Origin: Isoetes taiwanensis
Taxonomy: Eukaryota > Streptophyta > Lycopodiopsida > Isoetales > Isoetaceae
Direction: 5' to 3'
NCBI GenBank assembly: GCA_021234155.1
Contig: JAJEKV010000046.1
Location: 4,132,665-4,196,664 of the forward strand
DNA length: 64,000 bases
Under the pieces are notes generated by a model, which was not told where the DNA came from, ran no database searches, and worked only from the letters and a program-made list of their open reading frames with translations. How positions within the stretch are numbered: position 1 is the first letter of the stretch; the number at the start of each line of letters is the position of its first letter. Position numbers and translations under genes: made by a program. Positions 30,620-43,632 of the stretch are shown here, piece after piece.

Positions 30620-33250
30620 TTGAGGGCCTTGGCGAAGTCGGGTCTATGGAACACACATGGACTAACTCGTGCCAAGATAAATGCTACTATAGAGATTTGG
30701 AAACATCAAGACTTATTATGCTTCAATCAAAAACATGGGCTCACCAGTTCGACTTCCCCAAATATACCGGATATATTTCTGAACCAAATATGGAATGAAA
30801 AGGTAAAGGGGCGTGAAGAGGTTTCGAGGTATTGCTATCTACAAGAAAAATGATGTCGCTTTTGGAGTTCAAGGTCATAAAACAGACCCTTTCAACCAAT
30901 ATATTTGGTTCTGATTAAAGGAAGTGGGCAACCTTTATTCTGGCGATTGTGCTATTTTGCACCGGATAGCTTTCATATTTATAAGCACACGGATCTGGAT
31001 AAAGATAACCCCTACGGGAACATATATTCAGACATATTGGAATATTCGGCCCAAGGAGAAATCTTCATTGTTGGGGACTTTAATGGCCGCACAGGCTGCC
31101 AACAAGCCAGGGCTTATGAAGACTTGGCTGATGCACGCCTGGACGAGCTTGAAGACCCTGCTTATGATCGAGTTTTCGATGATATAGCATTAAATGTGAT
31201 GGGCCAAAGGTTGCTTGAATTAAGCACTACATGCCAGCTGAAAATTATTAATGGTATTAGCTCCTTTCCTAAATCTGGAAAATTAACATACAAGAACCAT
31301 GCAGGAGGTAGTACAATTGACTACTTGTTAGCAAGAAACAAAGAGCTCATTGCTGACTTCTATGTAGGAGAATTCATTGATTGAATCTGATCATGCTCCT
31401 CTCCATATGGAGATAAAGGCAAAGGCCCATCAAGCCACACGAGTACCATTCCATGCTAAACTGAAAATCAGATTCAGCCTTCATGATGCTTATGAAAAAC
31501 TTGTAGAAGACATCTTTCTTTGAAACTTGGGCGGTGTTTGAAAAGGATCCCTATTTCAAGAATTGTTGCTCACAGCAGGGAGGAAAATCTTCGGGCTATC
31601 AAAGAGACAATTGCAAGGTAAACCTTGCAACTCCCAGTGGGACCGTGAGTGTCGAGAAGCCAGAAAGAAGTTACCACAATTTTGCATCTGCAAAACCCGT
31701 GTGGTATAAACAGCTCATAAGAAATAAGAAGAGGTCTTTCCAGCTCAAGCGCGTGAGCTTGGATCTGTACCAATAAACATCCAAAAATTTGGAATGTCCT
31801 CCATGGCATCCAACAAAGCTAATTTAGACAACACAGATTTGCTAAATTTAGTCAAATCCCTTTATGAAAAGGATGGTGCTAGCAAGATGCCAAAATGGCT
31901 CCTTTGGCTGATTTGTTCTCAATTGCGTATACAAGCATGCTTATCGATGCATCAAACAACAAGGCGCTTGACTTCAGAAGATGGCTTTTTGCATGGAGAT
32001 CCTTAAATGGGGCGGAGAAAAGACAGTGGCTATCTTAACAGACCTTTTAAATAAAAGCCTCATACATGGGCTACCATCCAATTGGAGAATGAACAAGGTC
32101 CACCCAATTCATAAGGGAGGAGACAGAAAGATCATAAGTAACTACAGAACCATCTTAATTGGTAGTACTTTCTCCAAACTTTTGGGCGCCCTGTTGGAAA
32201 AAAAGATAAGTTCATGGGCTGAATAACATCAAGCACGCTCTCTGTACCAGGCTGGTTTTAGAACCAAACATAGCACTTTGGACCATGTGCTCACACTCCG
32301 TGCGCCAAATAAATCCTTATACATGGCCAAAGCGCCAAATAAATCCTTATACATGGCCTTCATAGACTTCTCGAAAGCATTCGACGCCATTCCACGAAAG
32401 GAGCTTAGCGACAGACTAATCCAGATTGGAGTCCCTCATGATCTAAGAGCTGCAGTTTCGCAACTCTATGAAGAGGTCCTGATTAGGGTATCTTGTGATC
32501 TAGATACTAGAATCAGGTATACGCTTGGAGTTCGGGGTGTCCTCTATCACCGACACTATTCGGAGTTTTTATAGACGAATTAGACGATTGGTTGAAGGCC
32601 AGGTCATTGGCAGGAACCAAATTGGGCGAATATCTCATCCAACTTCTCCTCTATGCAGATGATGTGGTCTTGCTTGCAAGTAAGAAGAGCAATTTTACAA
32701 GAACACTTGGATAACTGAGAGCAGATCAAGCAAAAAGATGAATGTCAATTTGTCGAAATCTAAGGTAATGGTCTTTGGAACAAGGGACATGCCGGAATTT
32801 ACCTACAAGGGCGATGATCCCCGGAGACCGTGGATTCATATAAGTACTTGGGGATCGACATCTCTTCAAATTATAGCTGGAAGAATTGTATTAATAGAAG
32901 GGCTCAAGGTGGAAAAGCTGCTCTTTACAGCATGTCGGCAAAATGCAATAAGGCCTCTCTCTCTGATTGGAATTTGAAGATCATATTATTCAAAGTACTA
33001 GTCCAAACTGTAGTGTTATATGGTGTCCCGATTTGGGGACCAGACATCTCCTCCCGGTTATGGACACAGGTTGAAGAAGTCCAAAAACTATTTCTGAAAA
33101 TTGAGTTAGGAATAAAGGCGCAAATCCCTTATGCATAATAATGCTTCCGGCGGAAGGTGGTTTGCTCCACTTGAAGTGGAAGGGCTTTTTAATTTTGTCA
33201 ATTTCTACACGGAATCAAAGTGCGAGCTCAAGCGGTTGTCACACCAAGCT
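30620..33250 (+). pseudogene. LINE-2 ORF2 (endonuclease and RT), copy 1, 3'-truncated
   Basis: The endonuclease runs over several frames: SGLWNTHGLTRAKINATIEI, then EIFIVGDFNGRTGCQQARAY (catalytic Asp/Asn), LLELSTTCQLKIINGISSFP and GGSTIDYLLARNKEL to 31384. RT follows with PSNWRMNKVHPIHKGGDRKI, QAGFRTKHSTLDHVLTL, MAFIDFSKAFDAIPR, LLLYADDVVLLA (YADD at 32652-32663) and YKYLGIDISSNYSWKNC. A 30-bp in-frame duplication (APNKSLYMAK) lies at 32307-32366. The protein breaks off at the duplication junction near 33245. Its motifs (GDFNGRTG, ALYSMSAKCNKA..LKI.LF) are unlike the zf-RVT L1 at 16.7-19 kb. Confidence 0.82.
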
Positions 33251-33255
33251 TTGGA

Positions 33256-35243
33256 TAGTGGAGATTTTCCCCAAAGGCTCTCAAGCTCTGGCTGTGGCAT
33301 GGTCGCTGGTCTGGTGGAGTCGAGAAGGAATGATCCGCACTTGTTACCGGCGTGCAGAAGGAAACATTACTTACTACGAAGGGTTTTGTTTTTAACATTT
33401 ACCACCTCATTGAGGTTTCTACATTCTTCTGGGGCCAAAAGAATTTTCGATGCATATTTAAAAGTAGATCAAATCTTGGTTCTGTTAAAACGGTGATGTT
33501 TTTATCCTATCGATGAGTTCTTACATGAATATAATCTTCCTTAAATCAGACTGCAGCCAATTGATAAACGCCGGTCACACTTTTACTTTGAAGTCAGGCT
33601 ACTTTCGTGGCAAGGGAATGTGTTTATCTGGCATGAGCGTGCGTATTGGCCTGGATAGCGGAATCCGTATATTTCACTTCCTTTCCAAGTGATCTTGATA
33701 TGGCTAGGACATCCTTAACCCTGGCCAAGAGTATGATAATTTGTTGATATGTGACTTACGCTTATATTGAACAGCTCACTAAGGTTAAATATTTTGCTAA
33801 TTGTGGCTGAGAATGGCTTACAGGTTCACCAATGCTTAATGTTATTGACCAAAGACTGCAAAGATGCAGGCATGATGCACTATATTTATGTCTTCTAGTG
33901 ATCTTACTGGAAAATGGAAAATTTGACATGCTTACATTGTCTAGGGAGGACTATGAAGCTCTACTCTCGGTACCTCCAATTTGGCACCCGACCTTAGTGG
34001 GAAGCAAAGGATTTGTGCTGAAGCCTTCTGTCCGTTAGACGCTGCCATTTTGCTCAGTAGGAAATTTTTCTCTAGACAGAGCTGAAGGTAGCTTTTTTGT
34101 GCATTACAGAATTTCCTATTGAAGACCTACTTTAATACTCTCCTGAATAAGCACAGATTTCAGAGGAAGCGATGGATTAACCTAATTTCATTAGTTCCCT
34201 GGGCTGATATGTTTGAACCACAGTAGTTCAGCAGGACACGAGTCCTGCCTAGCATATGATGAAAGTTGAAGGTTGCCTCACTTTATGCACATAAATCATA
34301 TGTGGAAGGAGAACAAGTATATGATTCATGGCCCTGCAAGTGACAGGGACCTCAATATTTTTGGACTATGGGTTTATTGGATGATGATAATCACAACCAT
34401 GCTATTGATTTGCGGAACAAAGTATCTTACTGAGCTATGCCCTGACACTCACTTTGTCCCTATGGGCACTGGCAACAGTAACTCTTTGTGAACTGCTTTT
34501 GGGGCACTAAAGAGCGAAGCAAATACAAGCTATTAGATAATGGTCTGCTCATTGGTAACGGCTGCATGCATCACGATACCCTAACTGTGCCTTGTGAAGG
34601 GTCTTCCGTGTTCTCTTTAACACACCATCGGGGGTGAACAGAGACTGTTCTAGCATGGACAGGAGCAGCAGTTGCATCTCAGCAGGAGCTTGAAAAGAAC
34701 TGGAGGCTGGAAGGGTGTCCACTAAGTAGAGGAAGCATCATCTACAATGGTCTTCTTTCATCATATGTTAGCCGCGAAAAATGAATCTGAGGTGTAAGTC
34801 TCTATCATGATTTATGCCAATGAAGAATATCAAGATGACATAGCCACTATGACAAGAAGATTTCTATTTTTCACCTTGATTCTGCTTTGACAAATTCATG
34901 GTTCTATATGCAGGTTTTCCGCAGGCTGATTTTTAGCATGTCAAGAATTGTCAAACAGATATCCAACTCGCCGAGGAGGATCAAGCCCTCTTGGGCGGCG
35001 CGGACCTTTGGAGATAATGTGGGATTGGCTTCTAATACCTTGATATTTGATCTCTGAGCCATGAAGTGTTAACTCGCCTCCTATTTTTGTAGGCTGGACC
35101 TCTACCATGGGCGAGGTAACAACAGTGCTGAAGGCTCTCATATCAAAAAGTTGGCTCTAGGGGTGCATATGAAGCATTGTGGAAAAACTGCCAAAGATCT
35201 GAAGTCTGCAGAAATTGATCAATTATTAGCATGTCTTACATGA
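33256..35243 (+). pseudogene. SET-domain gene, 5'-truncated duplicate
   Basis: The sequence starts inside exon 1 (PKGSQAL..) and follows the exon-intron order of the 23-kb gene up to LLACLT and stop at 35241-35243. Nearly every exon carries indels: the NHS block (about 34205-34235) and the YGF block (34366-34376) are still recognisable. The promoter and first 85 or so codons are missing, so expression from its own start is unlikely. Some of the damage may be sequencing error (see findings). Confidence 0.8.
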
Positions 35244-36128
35244 TTTTTTTTGTTTTTTTTTTTTTGGCATTATTCTGACAATTCCAAATCAAAGAAATAG
35301 AAAGATTTTGATTTTACACACTTCAGCTGAGGCTTCAAGACTTGATCTCTTCATTTTCTCCCTCTCGTTCAATGAGTATCATGGGAAATTGAAAAAAAAT
35401 GTCTCTTCATTTCAGGATTTATTTGTTAAATCAGAATATTTGGAAATAGTATCCTGAAATACAAGATTAATAATATTAACAATGTAGTAGCAACATGAGT
35501 CGAGGCTTTGAGACATAAGAACATGGAGAGCTACTAACGAGGGAGATGCAAAACCAGACCAGTTACCCCTAACAATATCATGGTTGAGGAGTTGTTTTCG
35601 CTCGTGGCTATGGTGTTTTCCTTCTTCCCAAAGGCATCCCACCATACCAGAACTGAGGCAGTTGATAGTGACGAAACCTTGATCGTTGTTTGCCTCCATG
35701 TGCATGGCAAACAGATCTTTGTTTGCAACCAGATGAACCAGTAACTAAGAATTTTGCTACCCGATTAGCATTCCATAGATCTTTGTTTTGCACCGGATGA
35801 AGACGTAACTAGGAATTTTGCTACCCGAAGGAGCAAACCGTTTGCTTTTTTGAATCGCATTGAAGGATAAAAGAATATAAATGGGCGTTGACGCAAAGAC
35901 TTTTGAAATCAGGCATTGACGCCATGGAAAAAGGTTGAGACTTGACTTTGAACAGGAATTGACGCCATGGAACAAGGTTGCCGATGATGGAAAGGAGAAA
36001 TAACATCTCACCCTTTGCTTGCTTCATGAATTTCTGTTGCTTTTTCAAGACTAACGAATCGATAATCTCATAGCTCATTCAATAGTACAAATCTCAAATA
36101 TCGTCTTCAATTATTATCTATACCGCTT

Positions 36129-36190
36129 TAAGGGGAAATCGGGCTTTTCTTGCTTTGGAAAGACAGGCCAGAAAAGCCCAAGGGGACTAA
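36129..36190. repeat. Imperfect copy of the 26-bp hairpin
   Basis: GGGCTTTTCTTGCTTTGG...AGGCCAGAAAAGCCCAAGGG corresponds to the perfect hairpin at 26206-26265. The right arm is near intact and the left arm is damaged. Confidence 0.65.
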
Positions 36191-36942
36191 GGGGACTTTG
36201 TATAACGGAAAGGTAGGTTATTGGCATTACGCCACGTCATCTGCGCCATGTCACCCATATAAAAGTGTTATCAGGATAATTTTCTTTCTTCTTCCGTCAC
36301 GGGCCATCTCCGGTCAGGCACCTCCGCCTTTGGCGCCGCTTTCAACATAGTGCCTAAGACCTCGCCGAAAGTGCTTGAAGAGGTTTTCATACGAAAGCAT
36401 TGCCGCCTCAAGAGGGAAGTATTGTTTGTTTTTGCTTCTAAGATCATTTGAGTCAAGAACTAACGCTCCAGAATCAAGGAAGGCTACAGACAACCATCGA
36501 AGATCACGTATGGGAATGATGACATGAGTAACGGAAATCATGTGGAAAAACGGCGGTAGGGACCCCTTTCCTCCCTCGGTCGTGGCGCGTGATACTCTCC
36601 CATCATCCGACTTTCTTCCCCCTTGCTTGCTTGCTTGGTTCGTCTCGCCGCTTCTTCAAGGCAAGCTAAAGATAATAGTGTAAAGATCCTTATAATTTGG
36701 CTGATTTAAAGGCTTTGATTTAAAGATCCATCCAGCTTATATTTGCACGAAGATCCAAGAGCTTTAGGTGATTTTCTTCTTGTTATGCTTTCTTCGTTTT
36801 TTGTGTTTCTAACATTCTTTCTTCCCTTTTATCGAGGTTTTCGAGGTTCTTGTTTTGAAAGGTTGTAATAATGGTTCGACATTTTCTCCTTTTGCGCTTC
36901 GGGGCCTTATATTTTTCAAAGTTTCGTGCCATTCTAGTCGCT

Positions 36943-38345
36943 ATGGCTCGAATACCATCCGGAAGGTCAAGAATATCGGTTTCAAAGAAATACGCCTTTG
37001 ATTTAGAGATAACTCAAGAAATGGGATGTGTAGATTGCTTTTTCGATCAAGGAGACGATGATGTAGACGAATAACTTTGAGGCCTAATTCCTTTCCAAGG
37101 AGTTTGCTTAAGAGGAATTGAAGGAGTACATAAATGATATTGAAAAGATGCCGCATTATTTGCATGCTAGTCCGATAAGGAGAATCGCTCGAGAATATTG
37201 TCCGTAGTAGTTCGGAAAGTCGAGCTTTTGGAACTTGATGAGCAACTTATTGAAGGAAGTTCATTCAAAGTTTGATAAGATTTGAATGGGCTGTAAATAA
37301 TGCATTTGATGCATGGAGGATCAAAGAGGCTTACCGGTTGACAAAAAATTGAAGAGTTAGATCTGGGAATTTCTAGGATGCTTGAGCGCTTTTATCTTGC
37401 AAGTTTGCAAGATTAAAGGTGGTTTGTACCAACCGAGACGAAGTTGTGTGTACTAGTTTATTTCTTTTGTGCTAATGTATTGTTTCTTTTTTAGTCCGCA
37501 GGATATGTTTCAAAGTTTGCGCAATTATTAGGAGGGGCTCAAGAAACGGATTGGAATGATGTGTGTGGAAGAAATTGCATTTGATATAAGAGAAAGTCCA
37601 ATATTTTCCAATGCTAGAAGGCTTGCATTGCTACAATGAGGAGGTCGAGGCTTACTCCCCGAATCGTGGTAAAGGAAAAAAAGTGGAGGAGATTAGCTTT
37701 GCTACGAAAGCAAGCTTTGTTAGCTGATATTTCACCATTACGTCCCATAGTATCGAGGATTACAACGCCGGTTTATGTTTTTATTTTCGTTTTACCTGCT
37801 TTGCAATTGAGGAAGGAAGAGCTTATACAACTAGTGGGTGAATTTACATTCTCAATATAGATGGTGCGTAATGTTTGAAATACAACAGAGGTTAAGCAAA
37901 AATTATGATGTATCAATGACTAAAATATCGGGGAAGAAAGTTTTAGGGCTGCCAATGAAGTGCTATGAATTGGAATTGAATTTTTTTTTTCAATGTCTAT
38001 TGGAGATATCTTCCGTAATGACGATGAGAATGAGTCGAAGGTTTGTCTTCATGCAAAGCCATTAATTCTCCAAAAGTGATGTAAGTATCTTAGATTTTCT
38101 ACGCTTATTTCCTTTGTAATTATATGTTTTAATTTTTGTTGTATTTGGTGTGCATGGTACAATAAGAAACACGAAGTTAGTGCCAAAGTCTTAGGTGGTC
38201 GGATGAAGTACATGTTGCGCCAGTATTGAGGGAAGGAATTTTTCCGGGAAAATGGTCTAAGTTACATTGTTAGTAGGTTATTGGGCAAATGTTCCAATTG
38301 ATGTCCGGCCATCGATCACGTAAACCCCGAAATGTATAAAAGGTC
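36943..38345 (+). pseudogene. Crypton/DUF3504-type tyrosine recombinase gene, copy 2
   Basis: The gene is parallel to 27050-28465. ATG 36943 starts MARIPSGRSRISVSKKYAFD; the acidic block FDLEITQEMGCVDCFFDQGD is retained. Later pieces include LPMKCYEL and, at about 38300-38345, CCGGCCATCGATCACGTAA, which encodes SGHRSR, the His-box that is garbled in copy 1. The Arg-box region (about 37790-37830) is damaged (LRKEELIQLV for IRGREELYKL). Indels break the frame repeatedly. Comparing both copies gives a better reading of the protein than either alone. Possible C-terminal exons continue to about 39240. Confidence 0.65.
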
Positions 38346-39805
38346 GCTTTGTTTGTAGTTTGTTTGTAGTTAGGTTGTAGTTTTTGTTTGTTAGTTTGTT
38401 TCAGTTTATTTGTAGTTTTTTCCCCCGTAAGTTTTCTATGGCTAGTTTTTCAAAGTTATGACAATATAATTAAATTGGAATAGGTATGACAAAACAAACC
38501 ATCTCGAGGGCCAAAGTTGCTATGTCGATTGGTGAAGAATGATGGAGTATCAAAAAGAACGCGACACCCACTTGCCTCGACGTTAAAGGATTCATCGCAA
38601 CATAGAAGAGATAAATATCAATATGGTCTTATTTCTTTAGTATCATTAAGGCTACTAGCACAAATCTCAAAGACGGTCTTGAATTACCTATCCTGCTTGT
38701 TAAAGGATTTCATCTCGATATAGAAGGGCAGATATCATTATGGTCTTACATGTTTAGTATCTCAACGAGCCTTTATATCTTAGGATGTGCCCTCATCTCC
38801 CAAACATGAGCAACAAACTTGTTGCAATTAAAGGAAGTCTTATGTTTTCCGTGTAAATGTATTTGCTATTCGCAATGGGCGAGAATTGCCAATTCCAACT
38901 CCTTCCATTGAAGAAAATGTGCATATGGTTAGTTACTTTGTTTTTGTTTCGTTTCTTTTCTTTTTTCTCTTTATAGAAAAAACATATAGACTAACTCTCT
39001 TGCCTTTATAGCATCTAGTGAGGAGGTTACATATGTGTATTCCATTCATGACATTGAAGAATTGCCAACTCCAATGTCCTCAATTGAAGATGATCAATAT
39101 GTAAGTTAAAATTTCTAGGTATAGTGACTTCATTCGTCTTAATGACATTCTTTTGAAATTACTCGTCCCTAATGCTACTTGATCTAAATTTAATGGAGTT
39201 GATCAAGTGGAAAAGGGAGATGAGTACTAATCACCACCATCATCAAAAGAAAATTTCTCTCATGAATTCATATTTAATCAAAGCCGCATCGACCGGACCG
39301 CAAAAAATACACACATATGGAATCCACCACACGCACCATAGCATCTCATGCGTGCACACACCCCACCATGTGCAATGTAAGGAAGGAACCTAAGCAACAT
39401 AAGAATTTAGGATCAGACTGTTACATATAGCCATCACCGCCCCATACCAAGAATGGGTTTCACCCAATGTTCCAAAGATTCTTAATTAGACAAGCTACAC
39501 TTATCTACCTATACACGCATAAACTCCCTTGATAAGTACCTACCCTACGATCCCAAGATCCGAAGATACTTTTTAATAGTGAAGCATAGCTTCACAATGG
39601 ATGCCTTGCTTTTCTTTGGGCTGTTGGTAGACACATGATATCATCCCACATGAATACCATCTCGCCCATCTCATCAACTCACAAGCATCCAAGGAATAAG
39701 CATAAACTTGTCCTCACAGATGGGTAGTATCATTAGGGGAGACCATGGCCTTGTAGCTGCCTAGGCTTCTACACTAATTCAATAACACTCGTTAATCTGT
39801 TAGGG

Positions 39806-40484
39806 ATGCCCCGGAAGAAAAAAGGTGCGGAACTCCATGAATCTGATGGAGATTACGCGATCCTATTTGCCTTGGTCTCTAAGGAAAGTAAATCGTGAAC
39901 CTTAGATCTGAAGTCACTTGTCGGGGGCTCTCTCAATGAGTTGCTCACCCAAAACAAAGATCAAAATGCAGAATCAATGCAAAACCGTCTATATAGACTT
40001 CAAGGAAACTTGATAAGCGGGCCTAGAGAACAAACTAGCCTCTTTGGTGGCTGAAAACCACCAAAGAGCAAATGAAGATCACTGGTGAGGTTTCTTACTC
40101 GAACAGATGGATCAAGAAAATCGCACCAAAAACCTCAAGATATCGGTTTGCAAAGAGATTGAAGGGGAGAAGATTTGGCCCGAAACACGGAAGAAGGTTT
40201 TTTTTCAGGAAAAAATGCATCTCCCATGACCCTCTATATGTGTCTTCTCTTGATTGGGAAACTTGGGTTCACGCCCAACCAATACTTGTGAAATTTTATA
40301 CAAAAGCCGGGGATAAGTACTCCTTAGGGGGGCATTAAAAGGGGAAAGGATTTGGCTGGTGGGATCTTTACTGTGCCAGCATTTGGCGCAAATTGGAATG
40401 GTCAAAGGTGATAGCCCGAGACAAAGGCCTAGTTGCATACACGGATCAAAGTGGTAAGGCAATTATCACTAACAGAAGCACAAA
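39806..40484 (+). pseudogene. LINE-2 ORF1, copy 2
   Basis: ATG 39806 (MPRKKKGAELHESDGD...) corresponds to 29918 in copy 1. The coiled-coil part is broken by several indels; KFYTK and WLV..DLYCAS-like remnants and the terminal ITNRSTNR stretch mark the C-terminal domain near 40300-40484. It is non-functional as read. Confidence 0.65.
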
Positions 40485-43400
40485 TAGGAATTGAGGGCCT
40501 TGCGAAATCCTATGGAACAACAATATGGACCTGAAAGCCCAAGATAAAATACTATAGAGATTTGGAAACATCAAGACTTTTTATGCTTGCTTCGAAAACA
40601 TGGGCTCACCGGTTTAGACTTCCCCAAATATATACGGATATATCTTTCTTTGAACCAAATATGGAATGAAAAGGTAATAGAGGGGGGAAGAGGTTTAGGA
40701 GGTATTTTATCTACAAGAAAAATGATCCGCTTTTGAGTTCAAGGTCATAAAAGCAGGACCCTTTCAACCAATATATTTGGTTCTGATTAAAGGAAGTGGG
40801 CAACCTTTATTCTCGGATTGTGCTATTTTACCTTGGGATAGCTTTCATATTTATAAAGCAACGGATGCGGATAAAGATAACCCCTACGGAACATATATTC
40901 GGACATATTGGAATATTCGCCCAAGGAGAAATCTTCATTGTTGGGACTGGCGGCGCCGCCGTGCTGCCAACAAGCGGGGCTTATGAAGATTCTGGCGATG
41001 CACTGGACGAGCTTGAAGACTTTACTTATGATCGAGTTTTCGATGATATAGCAGCATTAAATGTGATGGGCCAAAGGTTGCTTGAATTAAGCACTACATG
41101 CCAGCTGAAAAATTATTAATGGTATTAGCTCCTTTCCTAAATCGGAAAATTAACATACAAGAACCATGGGGAGGTAGTACAATTGACTACTTGTTAGCAA
41201 GAAACAAAGAGCTCATTGCTGACTTCTATGTAGGAGAATTCATTGATTGAATCTGATCATGCTCCTCTCCATATGGAGATAAAAGGCAAAAGGCCCATCA
41301 AACCCACAGTACCATTCCATGCTAAATTTGAAAATCAGATTCAGCCTTTCATGATGCTTATGAAAAACTTGTAGAAGACATGCCGGTCGCTTGAAACTTG
41401 GACGGTGTGTCTTTGGAAAAGAAGGATCGCCCTATTTCAATTATTTGCTGTCCGGGGAGGGGAGAAAAATCTTGGGCTATCAAAGAGACATTCACAAGGT
41501 AAACCTTGCAACAGTGGGACCGCAAGGTGTCGAGAAGCGAGGAAAAAGTTACCACAATTTTGCATCGCACTGCAAACCCGGGTGGCATAAAGCGACTCAT
41601 GAAATAAGAAGAGGTCTTTCCGAGGCAAAGCTCCAAAGCGTGAGCTTTGAGACCATTTCGATAAACATCAAAAAATTTGGAATGTCCTCCATGGCAACAA
41701 GAGAGCTAATTTAAACAACCTGATTTTGCTAAATTTGGTAAAATCCCTTTATGAAAAGGATGGTGCTAGCGGCATGCCAAAATGGCTCCTTTGGCTGATT
41801 TGTTCTCAATTGCGTATACAAGCATGCTTATCGGATGCATCAAACAACAAGGCGGTTGATTTCGGATGGCTTTTTGCATGGAGCTCCTTAAATGGGTGGG
41901 AGGAGAAAAGAGGCCGGTGGCTATCTTAACAGACCTTTTAAATAAAAGCCTCATACATGGGCTACCATCCAATTGGAGAATGAACAAGGTCCACCCAATT
42001 CATAAGGGAGGAGCAGAAAGATCATAAGTAACTTGAGAACCATCTTAATTGGTAGTACTTTCTCCAAACTTTTGGAATCAATTTTGGAAAAAAAAGATAA
42101 GTTCATGGGCTGAATAACATCAAGCACGCTCTACCCGGCTGGTTTTAGAACCAAACATAGCACTTTGGACCATGTGCTCTTTCAAGATCGCGTAAATAAA
42201 TCCTTATACATGGCCAAAGCGCCAAATAAATCCTTATACATGGCCTTCATAGACTTCTCGAAAAGCATTCGACGCCATTCCACGAAAGGAGCTTAGCGGC
42301 GCACTAATCCAGTTGGAGTCCTCATGATCTAAGAGCTGGGCCCAAACTCTATGAAGAGGTCCTGATTAGGTATCTTGTGATCTAGATACTAGAATCGAAA
42401 TGCGGTTGGAGTTCTATAGGTGTCCTCTATCACCGGCACTATTAGGAGTTTTATAGGCGAATTAGGCGATTGGTTGAAGGCCGTGTCATTGGCGTGAACC
42501 AAATTGGTAATATCTCATCCAACTTCTCCTCTATGCAGATGATGTGGTCTTGCTTGCAAGTAAGAAGAGCACTTTACAAGAACACTTGGATAACTGGAGA
42601 GCTTCAGACCGCAAAAAAGATGAATGTCAATTTGTCAAATCTAAGGTAATGGTCTTTGGAACACAGGGATGTGCCGGAATTTACCTACAAAGGGCGGATC
42701 ACTTGAGACTGTGGATTCATATAAGTACTTGGGATCGACATCTCTTCAAATTATAGCTGGAAGAATTTGTATTAATAGAAGGGCTCAAGGTGGAAAGCTG
42801 CTCTTTTTGACAAAGATGTCGCAAAATGCAATAAGGCCTCTCTCCGATTGGAATTTGAAGATCATATTATTCAAAGTACTAGTCCAAAGCTGTAGTGTTA
42901 TATGGTGTCCGATTTGGGGACCGGACATCTCCTCCAGGTTATGGACCACGGGTTGAAGAAGTCCAAAACTATTTCTGAAAATTGAGTTAGGAATAAAGGC
43001 GCAAATCCCTTATGCCATAAATGCTTGGAAGGTGGTTTGCTCCACTTGAAGTGGAAGGGCTTTTCAGTCAATTTCTACACCGGAATCAAAGTGCGAGCTC
43101 AAACGGTTGTCACACCAAGCTTTGGATAATTGAATGGGAAAGGAACCTGGTTGCTTGGGCGAGCAAATGGGGTCTAGATGCGCCGACATGCCCAAGAAAA
43201 AGATGAACTTAGAATCCTACTTGAAAAATTAGCGATTCGAAACTATGGGCCGACCGAGGGGAAGCGCATGCACTTATATCGGTAAATGTCAATCACATGG
43301 AAATTTATGAGCCAATCTTACTTGAAAGCAAACATATCCCCGCCCGAGAAAAAGCGTTAGCGGATATAGAACCGGATCTCATGGACTAGAAATGAGATAG

Positions 43401-43632
43401 GAAGATGGACTAAAGTTCCTGTTGAAGATCGCAAGTGTAAGATTTGCAAATCAGGATGTGTCGAAAATGAAAACCACGTTTTCATACAATGTCCTGAATA
43501 TGAAGATATCAGACATAAGAACGATATACATGTAGCAGATTTTCACTCATTACTATTGGTAGCGCCAAGGTTACTAGCACCATATATAAGGGCGGTGGAT
43601 GCACACCGCACCTTGCTTCTAAAACTGTAACT
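40485..43632 (+). pseudogene. LINE-2 ORF2, copy 2, with the 3' end
   Basis: The endonuclease (EIFIVG.., LLELSTTCQLKNY, GSTIDYLLARNKEL) and RT (MAFIDFSKSI.., LLLYADDVVLLASKKS near 42530-42565, YKYLG) are recognisable but broken in many places. Beyond the duplication end at 43126 the element continues uniquely. WERNLVAWASKWGLDAPT follows, and near 43430-43500 the frame reads RKCKICKSGCVENENHVFIQ then CPEYEDIR, a CCHC-type zinc motif at the ORF2 C-terminus, with the end near 43632 (..TLLLKL stop). It shows what the truncated copy 1 lost. No poly(A) or microsatellite tail is obvious downstream. Confidence 0.75.

Larger units (their letters stand above)
23297..33255 (+). repeat. Tandem segmental duplication, copy 1
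   Basis: From CCCAAAGGCTCTCAAGC in the SET first exon to CACCAAGCTTTGGATA in LINE ORF2, the sequence repeats as 33256-43126. The offset is about 9.96 kb at the start and falls to about 9.88 kb at the end because of small indels. All contents (SET gene, hairpin, tyrosine recombinase gene, LINE) occur in the same order in both copies. Confidence 0.92.
33256..43126 (+). repeat. Tandem segmental duplication, copy 2
   Basis: Same order as 23297-33255. At the junction the sequence passes from ...CACCAAGCTTTGGATAGTGG (LINE ORF2) to CCCCAAAGGCTCTCAAGC (SET exon 1). At 43126 copy 2 continues into the rest of the LINE, which copy 1 lacks. Copy 2 has many more broken codons than copy 1, chiefly short indels around CAG and CTG triplets. 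Confidence 0.92.

Noticed and set aside
30620-33250. Two independent LINE-2 insertions, one per duplicate copy
   Set aside because: Both copies share the same 30-bp internal duplication and the same flanks over several kb, so a segmental duplication explains them better.
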